Positions 17,925-27,500 of a stretch of 64,000 nucleotides of DNA are shown here, piece after piece (position 1 is the first letter of the stretch; the number at the start of each line of letters is the position of its first letter). The stretch covers positions 248,001 to 312,000 of the forward strand of contig NZ_CP125296.1 of NCBI RefSeq assembly GCF_030412785.1, written 5' to 3'. The translations under genes and the position numbers were made by a program. The notes below the pieces were generated by a model. That model had not been told where the DNA came from. It saw nothing but the letters and a program-made list of their open reading frames with translations, and did not search any database. Source of the stretch: Paraburkholderia sabiae (GTDB lineage: Bacteria; Pseudomonadota; Gammaproteobacteria; Burkholderiales; Burkholderiaceae).

Positions 17925-18306
17925 CGATGCCTCCTGTGCGAAGCGCGTTCGTCGTCGGATCGCACATGGTAGGCGTACGATTCGCTTTCAAATGTGGGCT
18001 ACCGCACAGAGCGATGTGCTCCGTCCGGTGTGCAAGTCCCGATTCGATGATTCGACTGTAGTGCGCTTTCCGCTCCGGCGATGCCGCGTCGCGAAGCGAG
18101 CCATCGTCATACGAAGCCATCCACGCCGCCCGCCATCCCTCCGAAATCGGGCTGAATTCCCGAGCCGCCGCGTCCCCATGCCTTCATTGGGTCAACCCTA
18201 CCGCAAGTGTAGGGAGGTGCCCCATCCCGTCGACCTGCGTCCATCGACAGAATCCAGATACGGGAAGGCGCGCCCCCGCGCTGACTGACTCCTCAGCGGA
18301 GGTCCT
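17925..18306. promoter_or_regulatory. Divergent promoter region with CCCTAC-N7-GTAGGG palindrome
   Basis: No gene is supported in these 382 bp. At 18196-18214 there is a perfect inverted repeat CCCTAC-N7-GTAGGG, immediately preceded by GGGT-CA-ACCC (18189-18198). The right side, AAGTGTAGGGAG (18205-18216), resembles sequences upstream of the SCO operon (complement of 36832-36841) and the secretion operon (complement of 38642-38651). It sits about 90 bp before the first copper-oxidase start codon, where an activator of that operon would bind. Confidence 0.5.
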
Positions 18307-19866
18307 ATGTCCAGCACCCTCGCATACCGCAACGGCGTGGCGGCGCTGTTGCTGCTGCTGTTTGCGTTGCCGTCGTTCGCTCAGTCGTTCCGGGTGCAAT
18401 GTCCACCCACGACGACCTTGCACCCGAAGGCTCTGCCGGCAGGCGCGGGTGAGCCTGCCTACACGGGCCCGTCCGTCACCGGTCAGACTTCGCAGCCGAC
18501 GGGCGTCACCAACGGTGCGATCAAGTGCCAGCAGATTTCGGGCGGCGACGGTTACGCGACGATGGCGGACGGCACGCAGACCTATCTGTTCGCGTTCGGC
18601 CCGTTGTCCGGTCTCTCCGATATCCGGAAGGGCTTGCCCGGCACCGAGTTCGCGTCGGTGTTCAACGTGGTCGGCACGGCCGCCGATCCGAACTACAACG
18701 GCGCAGTCGGCCTCGTGCCCGACCCGGAATCGACGCCGCCCGGACAGTTGACGGGTCACGTCGATCCGCGCCAGATCATGGACGTGGGCGTGATGAACGG
18801 CAACATGCCCGCGCCGACGATGGCCATCGACGAAGACGACGAGTTCTTCCTCACGCTGACCAACGTCGGCATGATCATGCGGCCCGACCTGTTCGAGCAG
18901 CACACGGTGCACTTCCACGGTTATCCGAATGCATCGGCGTTCTACGACGGTGTGCCCGACGCGTCGGTCGCGATCAACATCGGCGCGAGCTTCACCTATT
19001 ACTATCTCGCGCCCGACGCCGGCACCTACTTCTGGCACTGCCACATCACGCCGCCGGAACACCTGCAGATGGGCATGGTCGGCCAGATTTTCGTGAGGCC
19101 GCGCCAGAACCGCGTGTCGAGCGGCACGCTCTACAACGCGTTGCTTCAGCAGCAGAAGGATCTGCGCACCGCGTGCGGCAACGACATCCTGTGTTCGACG
19201 CCGCTGCCGCAGCAAAACGGCATGATGCACGCGAAGAACAAGAGCGGCACGCCGACGCTGTATGCGTACAACGACGGCGACGGCTCGACCGCCTATGACG
19301 TCGAGTATCCCGTGCAGATTCACGGCTTCGATCCGAACTTCCACTTCGTGGGCATGACGTTCAATCCGGAGCCGTTCACCGACATGAAGGACAAGTACTT
19401 CCTTCTCAACGGCCGCAGCTATCCGGACACTGTCGCGCAAGGTCCGATGCAAACGCCTGTTGCCGACGGCTCGCAACACATGTCGCAGCCGCTGCCCGCG
19501 CTGATCAACGTGCCGGCGGGCGGCCGGGTGCTGTTGCGCATTTCGGACCTCGACACGAGTGAATTCCAGACGCTCGCTTCGCTGGGCATTCCGATGCATG
19601 TCATCGGCGTCAACGCGCGCCTGCTGCGCGATCTCGCCGGCAACGACATGACCTATCTGACCAACTCGATCACGCTGGGCGGCGGCGAGTCGATCGACGT
19701 GATTCTCGACGCGAGCGACACCTCGCGCTACACGCCGGGGTCGATCTTCTATCTGTACACGCCGAACCTCGACCACCTGTCGAACGATGCCGAGAACTTC
19801 GGCGGATTGATGACGGAAGTCCACATCTGCCACGCGGTGGACCCGAGCACGAAGTCCTGCACCTAG
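18307..19866 (+). CDS. Multicopper-oxidase-like cupredoxin protein 1
   Basis: 519 residues with a signal peptide ending SFAQ near residue 26. Cupredoxin blocks carry HTVHFHGYP (His199, 202, 204) and, only 40 residues later, TYFWHCHITPPEHLQMGM (His244, Cys245, His246, His252, Met255/257). The second looks like a type-1 copper motif (HCHxxxHxxxM) with two extra residues. The usual HxxHxH and second HxH motifs are not in this protein; counterparts are in the next gene. GGAGG precedes the ATG. It is the first gene of an operon with the next cupredoxin protein (10 bp away) and the giant protein. Export is presumably Sec. Oxidase activity is inferred, and the substrate is unknown (metal oxidation is possible). 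Confidence 0.82.
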   Translation: MSSTLAYRNGVAALLLLLFALPSFAQSFRVQCPPTTTLHPKALPAGAGEPAYTGPSVTGQTSQPTGVTNGAIKCQQISGGDGYATMADGTQTYLFAFGPLSGLSDIRKGLPGTEFASVFNVVGTAADPNYNGAVGLVPDPESTPPGQLTGHVDPRQIMDVGVMNGNMPAPTMAIDEDDEFFLTLTNVGMIMRPDLFEQHTVHFHGYPNASAFYDGVPDASVAINIGASFTYYYLAPDAGTYFWHCHITPPEHLQMGMVGQIFVRPRQNRVSSGTLYNALLQQQKDLRTACGNDILCSTPLPQQNGMMHAKNKSGTPTLYAYNDGDGSTAYDVEYPVQIHGFDPNFHFVGMTFNPEPFTDMKDKYFLLNGRSYPDTVAQGPMQTPVADGSQHMSQPLPALINVPAGGRVLLRISDLDTSEFQTLASLGIPMHVIGVNARLLRDLAGNDMTYLTNSITLGGGESIDVILDASDTSRYTPGSIFYLYTPNLDHLSNDAENFGGLMTEVHICHAVDPSTKSCT

Positions 19867-19876
19867 GAGATCAGCC

Positions 19877-21529
19877 GTGGGCACCCTCATCGACAACTTC
19901 CGGCGCACCGCTGCGCGCTGCGGCTCGCTGCGCCTCACGCCATTGCAGGCGTTGCTGCATGCGTCGTTCTATGCGCTGCTCGTCGCCGTGCTGATCTGCC
20001 AGCATGCGCGCGCCGCGGCGCCCGGCATCACGGGAACGAGCTTCGACCTCACCGCTCAAGCCGACCGCATCAGCCAGCCTGACGGATCGAGTGTGTATTC
20101 GTGGGGTTACGGCTGCCGCACCGCACCGGCGGGCTTTTCGCCCGCGAATGTGCCGGGCGCGAACTGTCCCGGCATGCAGGTGCCGGGACCGACGCTGATC
20201 GTCAAACAGGGCGACGTGGTCACCGTGACGTTGACGAACAACCTGCCCGAAGCGGCCGGCAATACGTCGATCCTGTTTCCGGGCTTTCAGGTCTGTGCCG
20301 CGCAGCTCAACAGCGACGGCACCTGCCCGACGGCGCTGACGGGCGTCCCCGGCCTGCTCACGCGCGAGGCGACGCACGGCAACAGCGTGACCTACAGCTT
20401 CGTCGCGGCGACGCCCGGCACGCACGCGTACTACAGCGGCACGCAAGGCGATCTGCAGGTGGAAATGGGACTGTCGGGCGCGATCATCGTGCTGCCGACT
20501 TCGGCGCCAGGCGCGGTCGCCGTGCCCGCGGGCTGCCGTGCCGTGCAGGCGTCGTTGCCCGATGGCCAGCCCGACTTCCGCAATGCCGCGGCGGCGTACA
20601 ACCATCCGTCGGCATGCTACGACCGCGAGTATCTGTTCCAGTTTTCCGAAATGGATCCGCGCATTCACGCGCAAGCCGAGCAGGAAGCGAGCAAGTCGTG
20701 CACGCAGCCGACGGGCTGCATGTCGGTCGAAACCGAACCGTATCACCCGGCGTATTTCATGATCAACGGCCGCTCGATGCCCGACGACATGGATCCCAAC
20801 TACGCGCAGCAGTATCCGCATCAGCCGTACAACGGCAATCCGCACATGCATCCGGGCGAACTGGTGCTGTTGCGCGTGATCGGCTCGGGACGCTGGCAGC
20901 ATCCGTTCCACGAACACGGCAATCACGTGCGCGTGCTCGCACGCGACGGCAACCTGATGCTGAGCAAGACGGACGCGACGAAACTCGCCGGCCCGCTGCT
21001 CTTCACGACGACCACCACGCCGGGCCTCGCGATGGACGGCATCTTCTACTGGACGGGCAAAGGCCTGAACTGGGACGTCTACGGCCATACGGCGGGCGAC
21101 GGCAGCGTCTGCATTCCCGACGCGAACGGCTACTACACGGTCAACAGCAACCCGCCCGCGCCGCCGAACGCGCCGAACTACTACGAGTGGTGCGCCGATC
21201 ACAACAAGGCGCTCGAAGCGCATCCGTTCGGCAACGTCGGCAGCGGCGGCCCGGTGACCTTGCCCGATGCGCGCCTGTTCACGAACGGCGCGTGGTACGG
21301 CGGCAGTCCGTATCTCGGTCCCGATGCGACGGTGCGTGCGACGTCGTACACGGGCACGACGCCGCCGAGCGGCACGATCGCGAACTCGCCGACATCGGAA
21401 GCCGGGTTCGCCTACATGTGGCATTCGCACAATGAGCGCGAGATCACCACCGACAACATCTTCCCTGGCGGAATGATGATGATGATGCTCGTCGATCCGC
21501 AGGCGTTCACGATCAACGAAGGCAATTAG
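19877..21529 (+). CDS. Multicopper-oxidase-like cupredoxin protein 2
   Basis: 550 residues with an N-terminal hydrophobic export signal (about 22-48). The front cupredoxin domain keeps the fold (GPTLIVKQGDVVTVTLTNNLPE, GTHAYYSGTQGDLQVEMGLSG) but lacks His ligands. Ligands appear later: WQHPFHEHGNH (His342, 345, 347, 350; the HxxHxH motif) and, near the C-terminus, YMWHSHNERE (His516, 518) followed by five consecutive Met. These are the motifs missing from the preceding protein. The start is GTG with AGGAGA 6 nt upstream. It is 10 bp after gene 1 and 19 bp before the giant gene, so clearly co-transcribed. Confidence 0.83.
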   Translation: MGTLIDNFRRTAARCGSLRLTPLQALLHASFYALLVAVLICQHARAAAPGITGTSFDLTAQADRISQPDGSSVYSWGYGCRTAPAGFSPANVPGANCPGMQVPGPTLIVKQGDVVTVTLTNNLPEAAGNTSILFPGFQVCAAQLNSDGTCPTALTGVPGLLTREATHGNSVTYSFVAATPGTHAYYSGTQGDLQVEMGLSGAIIVLPTSAPGAVAVPAGCRAVQASLPDGQPDFRNAAAAYNHPSACYDREYLFQFSEMDPRIHAQAEQEASKSCTQPTGCMSVETEPYHPAYFMINGRSMPDDMDPNYAQQYPHQPYNGNPHMHPGELVLLRVIGSGRWQHPFHEHGNHVRVLARDGNLMLSKTDATKLAGPLLFTTTTTPGLAMDGIFYWTGKGLNWDVYGHTAGDGSVCIPDANGYYTVNSNPPAPPNAPNYYEWCADHNKALEAHPFGNVGSGGPVTLPDARLFTNGAWYGGSPYLGPDATVRATSYTGTTPPSGTIANSPTSEAGFAYMWHSHNEREITTDNIFPGGMMMMMLVDPQAFTINEGN

Positions 21530-21548
21530 AGAGACGGGGAGAATCGCG

Positions 21549-24500
21549 ATGAGATCCAGCGATTTCAAAAGAACGCTTGCCGGCCTCGTGAAGGCAGGTG
21601 TCGTGGCGTCGGTGCTGATGTCGGCGAGCGCGATAGTCTGCGCGCAGAGCGCGAGCGTGACGCTGACAGCGAAGGCCCAGACGATTGCGCTTCCCGACGG
21701 CCAGGTCGTGCCCATGTGGGGCTACACCTGCTCGGCGGCGGCCACTGCTCCCGCGACGTGCGCGGCCAGCAATTCAGGCGCGGGCGCGAACTGGTCGCCT
21801 GTGGTCATCACGACGCCGCCCGGCTCGCTGACGATCAACCTGACCAACAGTCTGCCTGCGCAGGTGCCGACGTCGCTTGTGATCGTCGGGCAGTTCGGCG
21901 GCGGTCTCGGTGCGTCGGCCACGTCGACGCCGAGTCCGGTGCACGCGACGCAAACCGCGACGACCTGGCCTATCGCCGGAACGGGCAGCGGCGCGAGCTT
22001 CACGCCGCCGACGCAAGGGCCGCGCGTGCAGTCGTTCTCGACGGAAGTGCAGACGGGCGCGACGACGGCGCTGACCTGGAACAATCTGCGCCCCGGCACG
22101 TATCTGATCGAATCGGGCACGCATCCGTCGATTCAGGGGCCGATGGGTCTGTACGGCGTGCTCGTCGTCACGACGCCGCCCGCACCCGGCACGACTCAAG
22201 GGCAGGCGTATCCCGGCGTCAACTACGATGCCGACCTGCCGCTCGTGTTGAGCGAAATCGATCCGGTGCAGAACCAGGCGGTCGCGACGGCTGTCGCCAC
22301 GGCCGGCTTCAGCGAGACACGTGTGTGGTCCGGTTTGTCGGGCGGCTGCGGCGATCCCACGTCGGCGACCTACGGCACCTGCTATCCGCCTGCCGTCAAC
22401 TACGATCCGCGTTACTACCTGATCAACGGCGTCGCGTTCGACCGCTCGAATGCGAACGGCTCGTCGTTCCCGATCACGGCGCCCGCCTCGACGACGACGA
22501 CCACCGGCCAGATCCTGCTGCGCTTCGTGAATGCGGGCTTGCGCATGCATGTGCCGTCCGTGGTCGGCGCGCAAACGGGCCTGCCTGCAACGTCCGGCTT
22601 CTCGCTGGTCGCGGAAGACGGCAACGTGTTGCCGGGCAATCCGCGCGTGCAGAGCGCCGTGTTCCTCGCAGCGGGCAAGACCTACGATGTCCTGATGAAT
22701 TCGCCCACAGCGGGCGCACTCGCGTTGCCTGTGTTCGACCGCCAACTGAGCCTGTCGACCAACAACCAGCGCGACGGCGGCATGCAGGGCTATATCAGCG
22801 TGAACGGCGGCGCGCTGCCCACTTCAGCGGCGGGCAACGCCAACGCGAAGGCGGTCCCCGATGCGTACTATCTCGTCGCGGGCAACACGCTGACTGTCTC
22901 CGATCCCGGCAAGGGTTTGATGGCCAACGACGTCGGCGTCTATGGCGTGCAGATCAAGACGCAGCCGACGGGCGGCACGCTGACGCTGAACCCCAACGGC
23001 ACGTTCACCTATGTGCCGAACTCGGGCACGACATCGGACACCTTCGTCTATCAGGCGAACGGCAATCCCGCCCTGACGGCCGTCGTGACGCTTAACGCGT
23101 GCTCGGCGGGTTCGAGCTGCCTGACGGGCGCGCCCGTTGCATCGGACGATGCGTTCAGCAGCAATATCGCGTCGCAGCTGCATATCGGCGCGCCCGGCGT
23201 GCTCGGCAACGACCGCGATCCGGCAGGCTTGCCGCTGACGGCATCGATTGCGGGCGGCGCATCGGGTGGCACCGTCACACTCAATGCGGACGGTTCGTTC
23301 AACGTCACGCCATCGGCTGCGCCTGTCGGCAACGCGACTTCGACGGTCACGTTCCAGTACAAGGCCGTCAACTCGCAGAACACGGCGAGCGCACCGGCGA
23401 CCGTCACCGTGACCTTCAAGGGCGGCAGCGGCCTCGTGGTCGCGGTGAAGGACGCGAAGACGGGCTCGGCGATCAACGACTACCGCTGGATCATCGAGGA
23501 AGACCGCACGTTCCAGATCGATCCCGCCTGCCAGGTCAACTCGACGACGCGGCCTTCGACCTGTCCGCCGCTGCCCGTGCCGAGCCTCGGCACGAGCTTC
23601 CACACGAGCTACATGCCCGTGGTCGCAGCGGGGTGCGTCGGCACGGTGTCGTGCGAATCGGGACAAACCGTGTTCGATCCCACGTCGAACACGCACGTGC
23701 CCGCCGTGTGCGACGTCGGCAACGGCGTGTGCCGCACGGGCGTGGCCCAGCAGACGGCCGTCGATCCGGCGCAGGTCGCGCTCGACCCGACCAAACACTA
23801 CTACCTGTCGATCCTGCCAGGCGACGCCGGCAACACGTTCACGAACGGAGCAGGCGCACCGCAACCCGTCGATCCGAATAATCCGGACGGTCCGCAACGG
23901 CAGTTCGATATCGCGAAGGATTGCCCGTCCGGTCCCGGCGGCGCTGACTTCGCGCCGGGGTCGGGCACGTGCGGCCACGCGATGGGCGGCGCGCCGATCG
24001 CGCCCGCGCAGCATGCCGTCAACGTGCTGTTGCAGCAGACACCGTTGCAGACCGCGAAGATCTCCGTGTTCGTGTTCGAAGACGATGCGCCAGTGAACGG
24101 CGAAGTCGACGTGAGCGGCGGCACCGATGCCTTCGGCACGGCGCGCGAACCGGGTCTCGGCGGCTTCGAAGTCAAGCTGTTCGACGACGCGGGCGGCACG
24201 GGCGATGCCACCGGCCAGATGACCTACGACATGTTCAACATGCCGCTGTCGAATTCGCTGCAAGGCACGATCGACCCGAGCACGGGACTCGATGCCTGCC
24301 CGATCACGAAGGCCAAGGATGGACTGGTCGGCATGATTCCGACCTGCCCGAAGTTCGAGTCGGACGGCAAGACGATGTCGCCGCTCGTCGGCCAGGCGAT
24401 CATCGCGAACCTGATGCCGGGCCGCTATGGTGTCGTCGCGACGCCGGCTGCGGATCGCATCGCGAAGGGCGAAGAGTGGCTGCAAACGAATACGCTCGAC

Positions 24501-27500
24501 GGCCAGAAGGCGCACGACGCCTTCATCAAGGTGGGCGGTCCCGCCTACTTCCAGGAGTTCGGCCCGGCGGGCTTCCACGTGACGATAGGCTTTGCCAATC
24601 CGAAGATCATCAACGCGCGGCTGCCGGGCGTGTGCAAGGGCGTGGCGTGCAACAACGGCGTGACGGGCAAGATCACGAACCTGCACTACAGCCGTCCGCC
24701 TAACGAAAACCTCTACAGCAGCGGTTCGCGCGAGTCACTGAGCTTCACGCAATGTTATGTGAGCGTCGGCGATCCCGATCTCGAAGACATCGCGTTCACG
24801 CGCTGCAACGCGGACGGCACGTTCAGCATCAACGGCTTGCCGGACGGTCTGTTCCGCATCACGGTGTTCGACCAGTGGAACGACCAGATCGTCGACGGAC
24901 TCGCGACGGCCGTGCAGCTGAAGGGCGGGCAGGTGCAGAACATCGGCGATCTGCCCGTGCTGCAATGGCACACGAACCTCTACACGCGCAGCTTCATGGA
25001 TACGAACGGCGACGGCGTGTCGCAGGACAACGAGCCGGGTCTCGCGCTGGTGCCGACCAATATCCGCTTCCGCGACGGCAGCTATTCGAACTTCAACAAC
25101 ACGGACCTGAATGGCTACGCGTCGTTCAACGAAGTGTTCCCGCTCTTCAACTGGTACATCGCGGAGGCCGACACGACGCGCTACAAGCAGACGGGCGTGC
25201 ACGTCGTCTATGACGCGGGCGGTCCGCCTGACGGCACGCCGGGAGGCGGAAGCTCGTCGATCGCGGCGAACTTCGCGAACACGAAGGAGTCGTCGACCGC
25301 GCATCTGCCGTCCGCACTGCGCGTGCCGGGCGCGACCTACTGCAACGACGCGGATTGCAACGACCGCACGGGCACGAATCCGTCGACGGGCCGTGTCGAT
25401 CCGCCGTGGGTCACGACGATGGGCTGGCAAGGCTTTTCCGGCCAGAACTCGTTCATCGAGTTCGGCAAGGCGCCTTACGGGGCAAACGAGAACGGCGGGA
25501 TTCACGGCGAAGTGATCTACGCATCGACGCGTCCGTTCGACGATCCCGCTCTGCTGATCCATACGAGCTGGACGCCTGACGTGCCGAACGTGACGGTCAA
25601 CCTGTACGCGGAAGGCACGGCCGCCGACGGCACGCAAAGTCTCAAGCTCGTCGATACGACGAAGACCAGCAGCTGGGACGACTGGGCGCAGGGCTTCCGT
25701 TCGGACGGCATGCCGAACATGAACTGCCCGGGCCAGGAAACCACCGACCCGTTCTTCTTCACGCTGAAGGACAGCCCGCAGTGGCTCGACTCGCAACATC
25801 GCGCGCTGCCTGCTCACTCGCAGTTCAAGTGCTACGACGGCATGCACGCGTTCAACCAGCTGCAGCCCGCGCCGTATGACGGGATGTACCAGTTCCCGAG
25901 CGTCACGGGCCGCGATCCGTCGAAGGGCACGCCGACGGGCTCGAACTGCGCGATCTGCAGCAAGCTCGCGGACGGTTCGTACATGCTGCCGCCGGGCAAG
26001 TACGTGGTGGAAATCATCGTGCCGCCGGGCTATGAACTCGTGAAGGAGGAAGACAAGAACATCCTGATCGGCGACAACTACATTGCGCCCGTCACGCAGC
26101 AGTTCGGCGGTCTCGGCAACATCTTCATCCTGCCCGACCAGGCGGCCGTGAACGCGACGTACAACCGCAACAACGCGCAGAACCCGACGACGGATCTCGG
26201 CTCGTCACCGCGTCACGAAGGCGATACGGGGAGCGTCGAAACGTTCTGGCCGTGCGTCGGTGCGCTGCGCGTGGTGCCCGACTACATCAGCCTGTTCCCA
26301 GGCTCGCAGGAAGTCGCGCCGTTCGCGGGTGCGTCACGCCATCTGTGCGACCGCAAGGAAGTCGTGCTGACCGATCAGATGTCGGTGCTCGCGAAGTTCT
26401 GGGTGTTCAGTTCGACGCACGTGGCCGCGCATTTCACAGGCTTCATGCTCGACGACTTCTCATCGGAGTTCGACCCGTATTCGCCGCAATTCGGCGAGAA
26501 GTTCGCGGTGCCGAACGTGCCTGTTTCGCTGAAGGACTTCGCGGGCAACGAGGTGAGCCGCGTCTATTCGGATCAGTGGGGCATCTTCAACGGCATGAAT
26601 TACTCGACGTGGGAAGTGAATCCGCCGAATCCGACGGGCTACGCGCCGACGATGATGGTCGCCTGCATGAACGATCCCGACATGCCCGACCCCGCGCATC
26701 CGGGGCAGACGATCCGCGATCCGCTCTTCAACCCTGCGTACAGCCAGTTCTGCTACGAGATACCGTTCATGCCCGGACAGACGCAATACATGGATACGCC
26801 TGTCGTGCCTGTGTCCGCGTTCGCGGACGGCTACAACCCGCCCGATTGCGCGTACCCCGATGCGACGCCGGCAATTTCTTCGGTGACGGGTGACTCGAGC
26901 GGCGGCGGCGCCGGTCCGTGGGTGAGCCAGGCAGGTCACACGCTGACGATCAAGGCGCTCGGCGACCAGCAGGTGCCGAACCACGCGTACGGCGGTCCCG
27001 CCGCGACGACGGCGCCGTACAACCAGAAGTTCGTCTCGCGCCACTATGGCTTCGGCACGGCGCAAGGATCGGGAACGGTGACGATCGGCGGCGTGAATGC
27101 GCACGTCAATTCGTGGTCGGATACGCAGATCAGCGTCAACGTGCCGACGCTGTCGGCGAACCAGTCGAGCTGCACGATCCAGCAACGCGGCGTCAACACG
27201 CAGACGCGTTGCGGCGAACTGGTGATCACGTCGGGCAACGGCAAGAAGTCGATCGATACCGTCACGGTGACGATCGGCGGCAAGCCGCCAACCTATGTGG
27301 GCGGCGAGAACGGCACCAGCAACGCGCTGCAGGCAGCCATCGACAAGGCCACGCCGGGCGACATGATCATCGTCGGTCCGGGCAACTACAACGAGATGCT
27401 GCTGATGTGGAAGCCGGTCCGTCTGCAAGGCGTGGGTGCGCCGTCCGTGGTCGTGAACGCGAACACGCATCCGTCGGGCAAGCTCGATCCGTGGCGCAGA

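Noticed and set aside
18184..21715. Antisense frames of 584 and 614 codons opposite the copper-oxidase genes
   Set aside because: Arg/Val/Asp-rich shadow translation with no motifs; the plus strand has cupredoxin motifs and ribosome-binding sites.
22824..24686. Long antisense open frame (620 codons) opposite the giant gene; similar ones at 24735-25847, 26460-27470 and 28707-29717
   Set aside because: Arg/His/Val-rich composition of GC-rich shadow frames, no start signals, no recognisable domains; the plus-strand product is coherent throughout.
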